From: Rhizobium ecuadorense
GTDB taxonomy: Bacteria > Pseudomonadota > Alphaproteobacteria > Rhizobiales > Rhizobiaceae
Length of the DNA stretch: 64,000 nt
Direction of reading: 5' to 3'
Assembly: GCF_001187535.1 (NCBI RefSeq)
Contig: NZ_LFIO01000958.1
Span: forward strand, 91,613-155,612
The position numbers and the translations under genes are program-made. Under the pieces are notes generated by a model, which searched no databases, was not told the DNA's origin, and was given only the letters and a program-made list of their open reading frames with translations. Positions 25,967 to 34,359 of the stretch are shown one piece after another. Each line of letters begins with the position of its first letter. The first letter of the stretch is position 1.

Positions 25967-26227
25967 ATGGCGCATGTCCGCAGAATGGATCGCCAGGGCG
26001 GGCGCATGGACGCCCGCGATCGGCTGATCGTCGCGCTCTATGCCCAGCTCAAGGCCGAGCGGGAAACACGCGAGACGCTGGAATGGGCGATCCGCAACGG
26101 CGCCGTCTCGCAGGAGGTGCTGGAGGCGATTGCCACCGATCCGGTTCCCGTCGTCACCAGCGAGGATATCGCTTCGGTGGAAAAAATCATCGCCCTCGAC
26201 GAGGGGCGCAAAACCAATCGAAATTAG
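25967..26227 (+). CDS. Hypothetical protein (86 aa)
   Basis: ATG preceded by AAAGGTGG. The protein is charged and mostly helical (DARDRLIVALYAQLKAERETRETLEWAI), with no recognised domain, signal or membrane span. It is first in a unit followed by the DUF2188 gene (50 bases) and Ku (18 bases further), behind an EcfG-like promoter, which suggests a stress-induced accessory protein. An internal ATG at codon 14 is a possible alternative start. Confidence 0.65.
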   Translation: MAHVRRMDRQGGRMDARDRLIVALYAQLKAERETRETLEWAIRNGAVSQEVLEAIATDPVPVVTSEDIASVEKIIALDEGRKTNRN

Positions 26228-26276
26228 AGTATGATGCCGTCATGCTCCCTATCCAATTGAGAAGAGGAGATCCGAA

Positions 26277-26510
26277 ATGGCCGATATCACCTATCAGGTC
26301 GTGCCGCATGACAGTGGCTGGGCTTACAAGCTCGGCGATACGCTCTCGGAAACCTATGCCACTGCCGAGGAAGCGATCGTCCATGCCAGGGACGCCGCGT
26401 CGCGCCAGAAGATCGGCGATGGCGATGCGCTGCTCGCCTATCCCGCGCCCGACGGCCGCGGCTGGGCATTCCAGGAACTCGAAACCGACAAGAGCAACAG
26501 TCGGCTCTGA
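26277..26510 (+). CDS. DUF2188-family small protein
   Basis: 77 residues with AGAGGAG upstream of the ATG. The pattern TYQVVPHDSGWAYK followed by SETYATAEEAIVHARDAAS is that of DUF2188, a small domain of unknown function common in stress-regulated loci of rhizobia. It precedes Ku by 18 bases in the same direction, consistent with co-expression. Confidence 0.8.
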   Translation: MADITYQVVPHDSGWAYKLGDTLSETYATAEEAIVHARDAASRQKIGDGDALLAYPAPDGRGWAFQELETDKSNSRL

Positions 26511-26528
26511 TTTGCGACGGAGGATGGA

Positions 26529-27380
26529 ATGGCCGCGCGGGCAAGCTGGAAAGGTCATCTGAAAGTCGGCGACCTTGCCTGCGCCGTCGGGCTTTACACC
26601 GCCGTTTCCTCCTCCGACCGCGTCTCCTTCAACATCATCAACCGCAGGACCGGCCACCGGGTGGAACGGCAATTCATCGACAGCGAGACGGGCAAACCGG
26701 TCGAGCGGGACGATCAGGTCAAGGGCTACCAGATGGAGAACGGCGATTACATCCTCATCGAGGGCGACGAAATCGCAGCCCTCATGCCGGAAAGCGACAA
26801 GGTGCTGAATATCAAGGCTTTCATCGCTTATGACGGTATCGACAAGCTCTATTTCGACCGTCCTTACTATCTCGCGCCCGTAGACGAGCATGACGAAGAG
26901 GCGCTGGCGCTGATTGCCAGGGGCATGCGCGACGGCAAGGTCGCAGCACTCGCCGAAGCCGTGCTTTTCCGGCGCAACCGGACGCTGCTGATCCGCCCGC
27001 ATGACGACCATATCATCGCGACGATGCTGAACTTCGACTACGAAGTGCGCTCGGCCGACAGCGTCTTCAACGACATTCCCGATATCAAGTTCGACAAGGA
27101 GATGCTCGAACTCGCAGGCCATATCCTCAAGACCAAGCAAGGCAGCTTCGAGCCGAGCGAATATGAGGATCGTTACGAGGCTGCCCTCGTCGAACTGGTG
27201 AAGGCAAAAATCGAGGGCCGGGCACCGCCAAGGAAGAAACAGCCTCCGGAACGTAAGGTCGTCGACCTGATGGAGGCGCTGCGGCAGAGCGCTGGGATAA
27301 GCGGCAACGATACTGCAAAGAAGGTGCGGGCGAAGAAGGCACCGGCGCGCGGCGACAGCCGCAGCAAGAAGGCGAGCTGA
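26529..27380 (+). CDS. ku: Ku, DNA end-binding protein of non-homologous end joining (copy 1)
   Basis: 283 residues, usual bacterial Ku length. Starts ARASWKGHLKVGDLACAVGLYTA, with RVSFNIINRRTGHRVERQ and DDQVKGYQMENGDYILIE, all Ku-core hallmarks; the C-terminus is Lys/Arg-rich (residues 230-283), the DNA-binding tail. Ku homodimers ring broken DNA ends and recruit LigD; no ligD lies in this window. Lies third in a unit behind an EcfG-like promoter and is convergent with the second Ku gene. Confidence 0.95.
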   Translation: MAARASWKGHLKVGDLACAVGLYTAVSSSDRVSFNIINRRTGHRVERQFIDSETGKPVERDDQVKGYQMENGDYILIEGDEIAALMPESDKVLNIKAFIAYDGIDKLYFDRPYYLAPVDEHDEEALALIARGMRDGKVAALAEAVLFRRNRTLLIRPHDDHIIATMLNFDYEVRSADSVFNDIPDIKFDKEMLELAGHILKTKQGSFEPSEYEDRYEAALVELVKAKIEGRAPPRKKQPPERKVVDLMEALRQSAGISGNDTAKKVRAKKAPARGDSRSKKAS

Positions 27381-27423
27381 GCTGGTTCTCGAACCTGTCG
27401 GGTGAAATGCCCCCACGTTTTCG

Positions 27424-28227
27424 CTAACGCGGCTTGCGCCCGTCTTCCGCGGCCAGGCTCTTCTTCAGCGCATCCATGATGTTGATGACGTTGCCGGTCG
27501 ATTTCACCGGTGCGGGCTTTTTCGCGGGCGCGGCCTTCTTCAGGCTCTTCTGCTTGCCGCGGATCATCGACTTCAGGCGCTTCTGGATCGGATCCTGCAC
27601 CATGGCCGGGCTCCAATCCTTGGTCTCTTCCTTCACCAGCTGTTTCATCAGCGCCAAAAGCTTGCTGTCGATCTCGGCCTTACTGTCGAGTTCGGCCGTC
27701 GGTTCACGCACCTCGTCGCCATAGCGCAAGGTCCAGAGAATGATGCCCTTGCCCTGCGGTTCCAGGAGCACGGCACGCTCGCGCCGATAGAGCACGAGGC
27801 GGGCGATGCCGACGACGTCGTTTGCCTTCATCGCTTCGCGGATGACACAGAAGGCTTCCACCCCGACCTTGTCCTCGGGCGCCAGAAAATGCGGCTTGTC
27901 GTACCAGATCCAGTCGATCGAGCCGCGCGGCACGAAACTGTCGATATCGATGGTGCGGGTGCTTTCGAGCCCGACCTCCTCGATCTCTTCGTCTTCGAGC
28001 AGGATATAGTCGTCCTCGCCGCGCGGATACCCTTTCACCTGGTCCCTGTCGGGGACCGGTTTATGGGTGACACTGTCGACGTATCGGCTTTCGACGCGGT
28101 TCCTGGTCTGGCGATTGAGAACGTGGAACCGCACCTTGTTGCTTTCGGTCGTCGCCGGCGTCAGCGAGACGGCGGCGGTGACCAGCGAGAGCTTGAGATA
28201 GCCTTTCCAGAATGTCTGACGTGCCAT
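27424..28227 (-). CDS. ku: Ku, DNA end-binding protein of non-homologous end joining (copy 2)
   Basis: 267 residues from ATG 28227, preceded by GGGGAGA; the frame is open further upstream but would cross the promoter. Starts ARQTFWKGYLKLSLVTAAVSL, with KVRFHVLNRQTRNRVESRYVD and DQVKGYPRGEDDYILLED; short basic tail (KSLKKAAPAKKPAPVK). Clearly diverged from copy 1, so heterodimers with it are conceivable, as rhizobia carry several Ku genes. The two genes are tail to tail, 43 bases apart. An EcfG promoter sits 35 bases upstream of the start. Confidence 0.95.
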   Translation of the reverse strand: MARQTFWKGYLKLSLVTAAVSLTPATTESNKVRFHVLNRQTRNRVESRYVDSVTHKPVPDRDQVKGYPRGEDDYILLEDEEIEEVGLESTRTIDIDSFVPRGSIDWIWYDKPHFLAPEDKVGVEAFCVIREAMKANDVVGIARLVLYRRERAVLLEPQGKGIILWTLRYGDEVREPTAELDSKAEIDSKLLALMKQLVKEETKDWSPAMVQDPIQKRLKSMIRGKQKSLKKAAPAKKPAPVKSTGNVINIMDALKKSLAAEDGRKPR

Positions 28228-28261
28228 GTCTGTCTCCCCGGACACGGTTGGACATGCCATC

Positions 28262-28286
28262 AACGGCGGGTTCGGTGTTTGGTTCC
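28262..28286 (-). promoter_or_regulatory. EcfG-type general stress promoter of ku copy 2
   Basis: On the minus strand GGAAC (28286-28282), 16 bases, CGTT (28265-28262): an exact match to the EcfG/RpoE2 consensus. The CGTT element ends 35 bases from the start codon, a normal leader length. Confidence 0.75.
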
Positions 28287-28674
28287 GAAAATTGGGTTCG
28301 CCGTAAAATCGCCTGGGTAGTGCCAATAGTCCAGAGTCGATCGGACGGTTAACGGCGCGACATGATGACATGATTATATCGGCTGGATTCGCGGAATGAG
28401 TTCGCTTAAAGTCGCGCCGCATGGCGAAGTGAGACGTGCCGCCTCAAGAAGCTTGGGGCCACTGGTCAAATTGCCCTGGCCAAATCGCCCACCGAAACGG
28501 GCAGTTCGGGAAACTAGGACGACGTTATCGAAACCGCCAAAAATGAATTCGTTCTTCGCGAGCGGAAGCCGAGGATGCGCAGATCAGTTCCCGCCTCCGT
28601 TCAATCGAATACCGGCATCGCCTTGATCGCGGCGAACAGCCGGGGTTCTGCAGATTGATTTATATGAGCCTTTG
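28287..28674. other. Intergenic region without a supported gene
   Basis: Gap between the divergent ku copy 2 and the Wzy-like gene. Apart from the EcfG promoter at its left end, nothing convincing: a 76-codon plus-strand frame (28396-28626) lacks a ribosome site and has atypical composition. The rightward promoter for the polysaccharide gene is presumably here but was not identified. Confidence 0.4.
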
Positions 28675-30009
28675 ATGACGATAGAAAATGCAGCTTTGGC
28701 AAGACACCACTATCCGGCGGGCTACCACCGGCAGTCTGTGCCTCGGTGGCGCGTCCGGCGCGATGTGCTGGCAAAGCTGGTCCTTACGATAGCATTTTAC
28801 GCGTCTCTGTGGCGGGCGACAGGCATGTGGTACGGCTTGCCTGCAAACTTCGACGACGGCGCCGCGGTCGACCCGCTGCCGATGAAAATATTGCTCTACG
28901 GCCTTATCCCTTTGTCAGGATTATATTTTCTGTTGGAACAGAAACAGTTCCTACGGGTCTTTTCAAGGTTTTCGCCGTTCATCGTGGTTGTCGGCATTTC
29001 CTGCCTGACATCGATCGTCTTCTCCATCGACAAGACCGCATCCTTAAAGGGATTGGCTGCGGTCATCGTTCTCGCCGTCCCGCCTCTTCTGTACCGCGCG
29101 CGCTACGGCAATGTCGAAGCCTTCCGAGTCCTTGGGCGTTTTGCGATTGCCGCCGCATTCATCAACGTTCTCTACACGGCAGCTTTCCCACAATTCGCCA
29201 TCATGCGCGGCAGCTATGCGGGCATGGTCAAAGGCGCATTTTATCATAAGAACACGTTGGGGCAGTTTTCCTCGATCAGTTTTGTCTGCCTGCTCTCGAC
29301 GGAGAAACTCGGCCGGCTTCGTTACAGTACCCTGGTACGCTGGGCTGCAATGCTTTGTCTCCTCGCCTTGATTGTGGCAACGAAGTCCTCGACGGCTGTC
29401 GTCTTGACGATGTTCGGCAGCATGATGCTGTATGGCATTCGCGTTATTCACATTTACCCGAACCGTCTTTTTCGTTCCTTCGTCGTTTTCCTGTTGTTCG
29501 TGATCGTCGGGTTCGGCGCCAGCTTCGTTTACCTCGGCGTGGCTTCAGCGGTTGCAGAAGCATTCGGCAAAGATATTACTTTCTCCGGTCGCACCAATAT
29601 CTGGGAACAGCTATTGCCATTGATCTGGGATAGGCCCCTAACAGGTTATGGGTTTGCGATGTTTCGTCAGCCCGATGTCATGGAAGAGTACGTCAAGGTT
29701 ACCTTCGATGCACGATCGACCCATAACACCTATCTTGAGCTAGCGCTCAATATCGGCATTCCAGGCGTTACCGCATGGACGTTGTTTGCGCTGACCCGCG
29801 TGTTCCGGAAGATGACAATCGTCGACCCCGATCCGGCAGAATCCGGCGCCAGGCGAAAGGAGATTGTTATCATCATCCTCATCATGCTTGGAGCCATGAC
29901 CGAGGCAGGCATGATGCTGGCACCTTTCATTTGCTGGCCACATATGGTCATCGCACTCTCGGAACTGCGTCCCAGGTTGCGAACAAACCGGAATCAACGC
30001 CAGCCTTGA
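28675..30009 (+). CDS. O-antigen ligase/Wzy polymerase-family membrane protein
   Basis: 444 residues from ATG 28675. About 11 membrane spans, a large loop near residue 330 with FSGRTNIWEQLLPLIWDRPLTGYG and DARSTHNTYLELALNIGIPG, the Wzy_C signature shared by O-antigen ligases and by ExoQ-type polymerases. It acts at the periplasmic face, polymerising or ligating polysaccharide. Family membership is firm; which polymer is not. The region is visibly less GC-rich than the flanks. Confidence 0.85.
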   Translation: MTIENAALARHHYPAGYHRQSVPRWRVRRDVLAKLVLTIAFYASLWRATGMWYGLPANFDDGAAVDPLPMKILLYGLIPLSGLYFLLEQKQFLRVFSRFSPFIVVVGISCLTSIVFSIDKTASLKGLAAVIVLAVPPLLYRARYGNVEAFRVLGRFAIAAAFINVLYTAAFPQFAIMRGSYAGMVKGAFYHKNTLGQFSSISFVCLLSTEKLGRLRYSTLVRWAAMLCLLALIVATKSSTAVVLTMFGSMMLYGIRVIHIYPNRLFRSFVVFLLFVIVGFGASFVYLGVASAVAEAFGKDITFSGRTNIWEQLLPLIWDRPLTGYGFAMFRQPDVMEEYVKVTFDARSTHNTYLELALNIGIPGVTAWTLFALTRVFRKMTIVDPDPAESGARRKEIVIIILIMLGAMTEAGMMLAPFICWPHMVIALSELRPRLRTNRNQRQP

Positions 30010-30110
30010 GGGAAGGTGTGTTCGACGTCTGGCGGTAGAGCGCCTCATTCCGTCGTTCTTGTCGCATCGGTCAAGATCGTCGGCCGCCGGATGGGCATGC
30101 GAGCAGCCGT

Positions 30111-31256
30111 TCAAATCGAGAGATAGCGCTTCTGCCAAGGCAGCATGTTTTCCTGCCACGCACGCGGCGTGAAATCGTCATAAGCAGTCTCAGCGATCGC
30201 CAACATCCAATTCTGCTCCTTGCGGGCCAGCAAGACGCATGACAATTCCATGCCGGCTTCGACCGTAATGGAAGGCCGGTTGGCGCCCGGTATATCGATC
30301 CCCTTGTTACGCCACTGAATGCGGATTTCGTCAGGCTCGGATGTCCATTCGCCTGAGGAAACGGAAGCCTTTCCGTCGGGCTTGACGCGAAGCGGCGGCG
30401 GCGTGACGTTCAGAAAGCTGCCGTCATTGAAATAGTTGCCGTCAACTTCCCCTGCAGTCGCCTCGCCGTTTCCCTTGAGCAGGATGCCCTGCTTGCACCG
30501 CAGGAATATGTTGCGCCGAAAGCTTCCGGACCATGGTCGATTGGCGAAAAAAGCGATCTCACATTCGCTGATGACGTTGTCGTGGATATTCATATCTTTG
30601 CGAAATGCCAGATTTTGATCCGAATAACCGCTCAAACTCACGCCGCGATTGCTGTTCTCGATCCTGTTGTCATAAACATGGTGGCCGGCATGGCTGACTT
30701 GATCGCCGACTCCGTAGCCGAAGGAATAATCGTTCATCCTGCCATCGCGCATGATGTTGCTGCGCACCACCGCATCGTCGCCGATCGATGAAAATGAAAA
30801 ATTCTTCCCGCCGATGAAATTATATTCGACCAGGTAGTTTCGGGTCCTGCCGCAAACCAGCGCCCCCTTGTTCGAGGCGCTGCTCGGCCTCTGGAGAAAA
30901 AGGTTGCCTCGGACCACCACATTGGAACTTATATAGCTATCTTTGTTTTCGTAGGCGAATTGGCAGCAATCCGCTCCCTGGCCGGGCGCTGCGCCGACGC
31001 GGTTGTTCTCCAGCAAAACATTCGACGTCATCGTCAGGTAAATGCCGTCGCCGTTCACATTTTCTGTTTCGCAGCGCCTGACGACAAGATTCTTGCCGTT
31101 GTGAAATTTGAAGCCGCGGGGAGAATTCTTGACCACCACGTCTTCGACCACCGTATCGGAAAACACCTGATAGGCGACGCCGATATCCTCAGCACCGTCG
31201 ATGACTTGCCCCCGTGTGGATGCTCCATGAATTTTCTTTCGCAAGATGGCGGGCAT
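30111..31256 (-). CDS. Right-handed parallel beta-helix protein
   Basis: 381 residues from ATG 31256, preceded by GAAGGAAG; an upstream ATG at 31289 has no site. Repeating turns such as VVEDVVVKNSPRGFKF, LVVRRCETENVNGDGIYL and VLLENNRVG mark a parallel beta-helix like pectate lyases and alginate epimerases. No signal peptide is evident. Convergent with the Wzy-like gene and close to an acyltransferase, so a polysaccharide-modifying or lyase function is plausible. Catalytic residues cannot be assigned. Confidence 0.8.
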   Translation of the reverse strand: MPAILRKKIHGASTRGQVIDGAEDIGVAYQVFSDTVVEDVVVKNSPRGFKFHNGKNLVVRRCETENVNGDGIYLTMTSNVLLENNRVGAAPGQGADCCQFAYENKDSYISSNVVVRGNLFLQRPSSASNKGALVCGRTRNYLVEYNFIGGKNFSFSSIGDDAVVRSNIMRDGRMNDYSFGYGVGDQVSHAGHHVYDNRIENSNRGVSLSGYSDQNLAFRKDMNIHDNVISECEIAFFANRPWSGSFRRNIFLRCKQGILLKGNGEATAGEVDGNYFNDGSFLNVTPPPLRVKPDGKASVSSGEWTSEPDEIRIQWRNKGIDIPGANRPSITVEAGMELSCVLLARKEQNWMLAIAETAYDDFTPRAWQENMLPWQKRYLSI

Positions 31257-31657
31257 CAGATCTTCCTTCGATACGCTTGCCGCCCACAATAGTCAGCGGT
31301 GGTGTGGCGGATGTTTGAATATCTGAAAATTATCTTAACCTGAACGGCTGCTGAGAAATCTATGCAAATAGACCAACAGAGACCGTCAGCCCCGATTGTC
31401 ACGTTCGGCCAGCCGGTACCGGGCTCGTCACACGTTCGCCCGATTTTTCCTGCATGGCGTTCTGGCAACGCCGCCGCTGCGTTTCAGCAGCCAATTTTAA
31501 TCGCCCGTCAGGCCGCCCCTGCGCTCGCTCGCTGGGTGATTACATCTGTGCCGAAAGCGCTTTTAAGGCGAGTAGTTTTCATTTTACCCTGACTGCGGTT
31601 GCATCTTGAGCGGTCTCACGGTACGAAATTCCGGGAGGCCAAACACCGAGGCCGAAA
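31257..31657. other. Intergenic region without a supported gene
   Basis: About 400 bases between the divergent beta-helix and acyltransferase genes. A 76-codon plus-strand frame (31362-31592) has a weak ribosome site and no recognisable protein; it is not accepted. Promoters for both flanking genes must lie here. Confidence 0.4.
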
Positions 31658-33502
31658 ATGATTACGCATCGTCAAGATATCGACGGCCTGCGAGCCGTAG
31701 CCGTCATTTTTGTGATTCTTTATCACTGTGGATTTGATCGCATTCTCCCCGGCGGATTTATCGGGGTGGACATTTTCTTCGTGATATCGGGGTATCTGAT
31801 TACGAAAATCATTCTCGCTGAAGCGAGCGAAGGTCGATTTTCGATCGGCAACTTCTATAGCCGTCGAGCCAAACGAATTCTTCCCGCTGTCGTGGTCATG
31901 TATGCTGTTGTGATGGCGGTTTCGTATTTTACGATGCTGCCTGACGAAAGCCTGCGGGTCTTTAAATCAGTTACCTCTTCCGCGCTGTTTGCTTCAAATG
32001 CCTACTTCTATCTGACGACGGGATATTTCGACGATTCCGCGGAATTCAATCCGGTCCTGCACACATGGTCGCTGTCGGTCGAAGAGCAGTTCTACGTCAT
32101 TTTTCCGCTGATCGTCATGGCAGCGAGCCGGTATGGGCGCAGAGCAACCGGGATCGCCATCGCAGGACTTTTCGCAATCAGCATCATTGCTTCCATCATC
32201 ATTGTTCCAATCGATCGCTCTGCAGCTTTCTATCTTGTGCAATATCGTGCCTGGGAACTGCTGGTAGGCTCTCTCATCGCAGCACCGGCATTGACGAAAT
32301 TCGCCGATATGCGGATCAACAGCGCGCTTTCGGCAATCGGCGCCTTGGCGATCGGCCTCAGTGCCCTTTTGTTGTCAAAAACCTCCGAGTTTCCCGGCTT
32401 GATGGCCTTGCCCGCAACATTAGGCACGGCGCTGATCATCTGGGCGGGGCCAGGCACGCTTGTCAGCAGGCTTCTGTCATTGAGGGTCGCCACCTCTATA
32501 GGCTCGATCTCGTATTCCCTCTATCTGTGGCACTGGCCGATCTGGGTGTTTTCGAACCAGTACGGGGCGTGGGAGCATGGCTGGCAATTGGTGCCGGTCG
32601 CTTTGAGTTTTGTCGCCGCATATCTCTCGTGGCGATTTATCGAAACGCCCTTCCGAACGATGCGATACCGGCCTCTGGTGTCCGTCGCCGCCGGTGCTGC
32701 CTCGATTGCTTCAGTAGCAATGCTGGCATTCGTCGGGCAACTCGCCGCCGAACAAATGAAGGACGACAACAAGCTCGTCGAGCACGTGGCGGAATTTGCC
32801 GATTACGACCCCTCGAAAGCCTTCCGCAGCGGCAAATGCTTCCTCACCTCAAACGATGGCATCGAAAAATACGATCGCGATGCCTGCCTGGCTCTCTCAA
32901 ATACTCAGCAGAACATAGCGCTCATCGGTGATAGTCACGCCGCCCACCTATATCCCGGCTTGAAGGGGCTGCCCGGGATCAACGTCATTCAAGCGAACGC
33001 ATCAGGATGCCGTCCTACTCTTGAGGCCGAAGGCGAAGAGCGCTGCCTGGAACTCATGAACTACGTATTCAACGAGTTTTTGCCGAGCCATAAGGTCGAT
33101 GTTCTCGTATTGGCGGGACGCTGGACGGCAGATGACGCCAAACTCATCAGAAAGACAGTGGACTACCTATCACCCTTTGCCAAAAAGATCGTCGTCTTCG
33201 GACCGGTGGCAGAGTATAAATCTTCCTTGCCGCGGCTGCTCGCTCACAGTCTCTACGACAGGCAGCCATTTAAGGCCGCTGATCATTTGGCGCCTCGCCA
33301 GCACATCGGTGTGGACATTCGGGACGCATTGGCCGGAAGCGGAGCAACATACATCTCCACCTATAAGACCATGTGCAACCCGGATTGTGTCGTGTGGACA
33401 CAAAGCGGGGACCCGGTGCAATTCGACTACGGGCACTTCACCGCTGACGGCTCCCGCCTGCTGATTTCAAAAGTGAAGCAGGACCTCACCGTTCAACGGT
33501 AA
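31658..33502 (+). CDS. OafA/YrhL-type acyltransferase with C-terminal SGNH domain
   Basis: 614 residues. Acyltransferase-3 domain (residues 1-340, about 10-11 spans) begins HRQDIDGLRAVAVIFVILYH, has FIGVDIFFVISGYLI and ends in the typical LYLWHWPIW and FIETPFR motifs; the catalytic His is in ILYHCG. The periplasmic C-terminal SGNH-like domain has nucleophile motif ALIGDSHAAH and a DYGHFTADGS His/Asp block. These two-domain proteins O-acetylate surface polysaccharides using cytoplasmic acyl-CoA. Fits a polysaccharide-decorating role beside the Wzy-like gene. Confidence 0.92.
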   Translation: MITHRQDIDGLRAVAVIFVILYHCGFDRILPGGFIGVDIFFVISGYLITKIILAEASEGRFSIGNFYSRRAKRILPAVVVMYAVVMAVSYFTMLPDESLRVFKSVTSSALFASNAYFYLTTGYFDDSAEFNPVLHTWSLSVEEQFYVIFPLIVMAASRYGRRATGIAIAGLFAISIIASIIIVPIDRSAAFYLVQYRAWELLVGSLIAAPALTKFADMRINSALSAIGALAIGLSALLLSKTSEFPGLMALPATLGTALIIWAGPGTLVSRLLSLRVATSIGSISYSLYLWHWPIWVFSNQYGAWEHGWQLVPVALSFVAAYLSWRFIETPFRTMRYRPLVSVAAGAASIASVAMLAFVGQLAAEQMKDDNKLVEHVAEFADYDPSKAFRSGKCFLTSNDGIEKYDRDACLALSNTQQNIALIGDSHAAHLYPGLKGLPGINVIQANASGCRPTLEAEGEERCLELMNYVFNEFLPSHKVDVLVLAGRWTADDAKLIRKTVDYLSPFAKKIVVFGPVAEYKSSLPRLLAHSLYDRQPFKAADHLAPRQHIGVDIRDALAGSGATYISTYKTMCNPDCVVWTQSGDPVQFDYGHFTADGSRLLISKVKQDLTVQR

Positions 33503-33555
33503 GGTCCCAGCCGATATTGCGCGTTTTGAAACTGTCTCGATGAGGCCGTCTGTGT

Positions 33556-34206
33556 TCAGGCCATAAACCGCCCATCCCGCAGAAACGATAGGGCCTGTTT
33601 CCACATGGTCTTGTTGACGGGCAGGAAAGTGTGGTTGGCGGCAATGACGATATGCGCCGCCGCGCCGTCGAGACGCGTGCTCTCCACCGACACCTTCCCG
33701 TCATTCGGAACCCTGAGGCCGATGATGAGGGAAGAGACCGGGTCGATCGTGCGGTTCCCTGCGATGATGCCAAGTTCGTAGTCGACCGTGCCGAACAGCT
33801 CGGTCATTTCGGTTTGATCGGTAATCAGCTGTTGCCCCGCCGGTCCATAGAACTTCCTGTAGAGCGGCCATGTCTTGAGGAAATCGGCAATCTCGCTGCC
33901 GTTGTTCGGCGTTCCGACCATGATCACTCTGCCAAGGTTGGACGGGCGATCGTTCGTGAGAAAAGCGCGGATGATGAGCCCACCCATCGAATAACCGACA
34001 AAATGCACACGGCCGTCGCCTGCCTCCTTGGCGGCCGCGTCGATCTGCGGCCGAACGATATCGACGAGATCGCTGATCGAAAACCTGGTGGAGGGGTAAC
34101 CGACATTCACAACGCGATAACCGTTGCCGGACAGGAAGACCGCGAGCTTCTCCATGCTTTTCTTCGTCCGGGCAATGCCGTGAAAAAGGATGACCGTGTC
34201 GTTCAT
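33556..34206 (-). CDS. Alpha/beta-hydrolase, lipase/PGAP1-like
   Basis: 216 residues from ATG 34206; ATG 34230 and ATG 34302 are in frame, but the latter would put a perfect operator-like palindrome inside the gene. Features: VILFHGIART (oxyanion loop HG), nucleophile Ser in VGYSMGG, HTFLPVN near the end supplying the His. Resembles small cytoplasmic esterases annotated as PGAP1/lipase class 2 family. Substrate unknown. Divergent from the LacI gene across the palindrome at 34262-34287. Confidence 0.78.
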   Translation of the reverse strand: MNDTVILFHGIARTKKSMEKLAVFLSGNGYRVVNVGYPSTRFSISDLVDIVRPQIDAAAKEAGDGRVHFVGYSMGGLIIRAFLTNDRPSNLGRVIMVGTPNNGSEIADFLKTWPLYRKFYGPAGQQLITDQTEMTELFGTVDYELGIIAGNRTIDPVSSLIIGLRVPNDGKVSVESTRLDGAAAHIVIAANHTFLPVNKTMWKQALSFLRDGRFMA

Positions 34207-34261
34207 CAGACGTCCATGCCGAATAGCCATAGATTCGAAAGCTTGGTTGTGGCGTAGGAAT

Positions 34262-34287
34262 TCCTTAAATCGGAATCGATTTAAGGA
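34262..34287. promoter_or_regulatory. Perfect 11-bp inverted repeat, candidate operator
   Basis: TCCTTAAATCG, 4-base spacer GAAT, CGATTTAAGGA. Lies between the divergent hydrolase and LacI genes. It does not resemble the sugar-operon operator at 41089-41164, so it may bind a different regulator, or be a transcription terminator-like element. Confidence 0.55.
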
Positions 34288-34359
34288 TAAGTTGTGCAGC
34301 ATTCAAAGTGCTACAGCGTCTTTCGGTTGGCGCTGAGCAAAGAAAGAAATGCGGGGCCC

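Noticed and set aside
28396..28626. 76-codon frame between ku copy 2 and the Wzy-like gene
   Set aside because: No ribosome site and low-complexity Arg/Pro/Ser composition.
31362..31592. 76-codon frame upstream of the acyltransferase
   Set aside because: Weak ribosome site, no domain, and it lies in a probable divergent promoter region.
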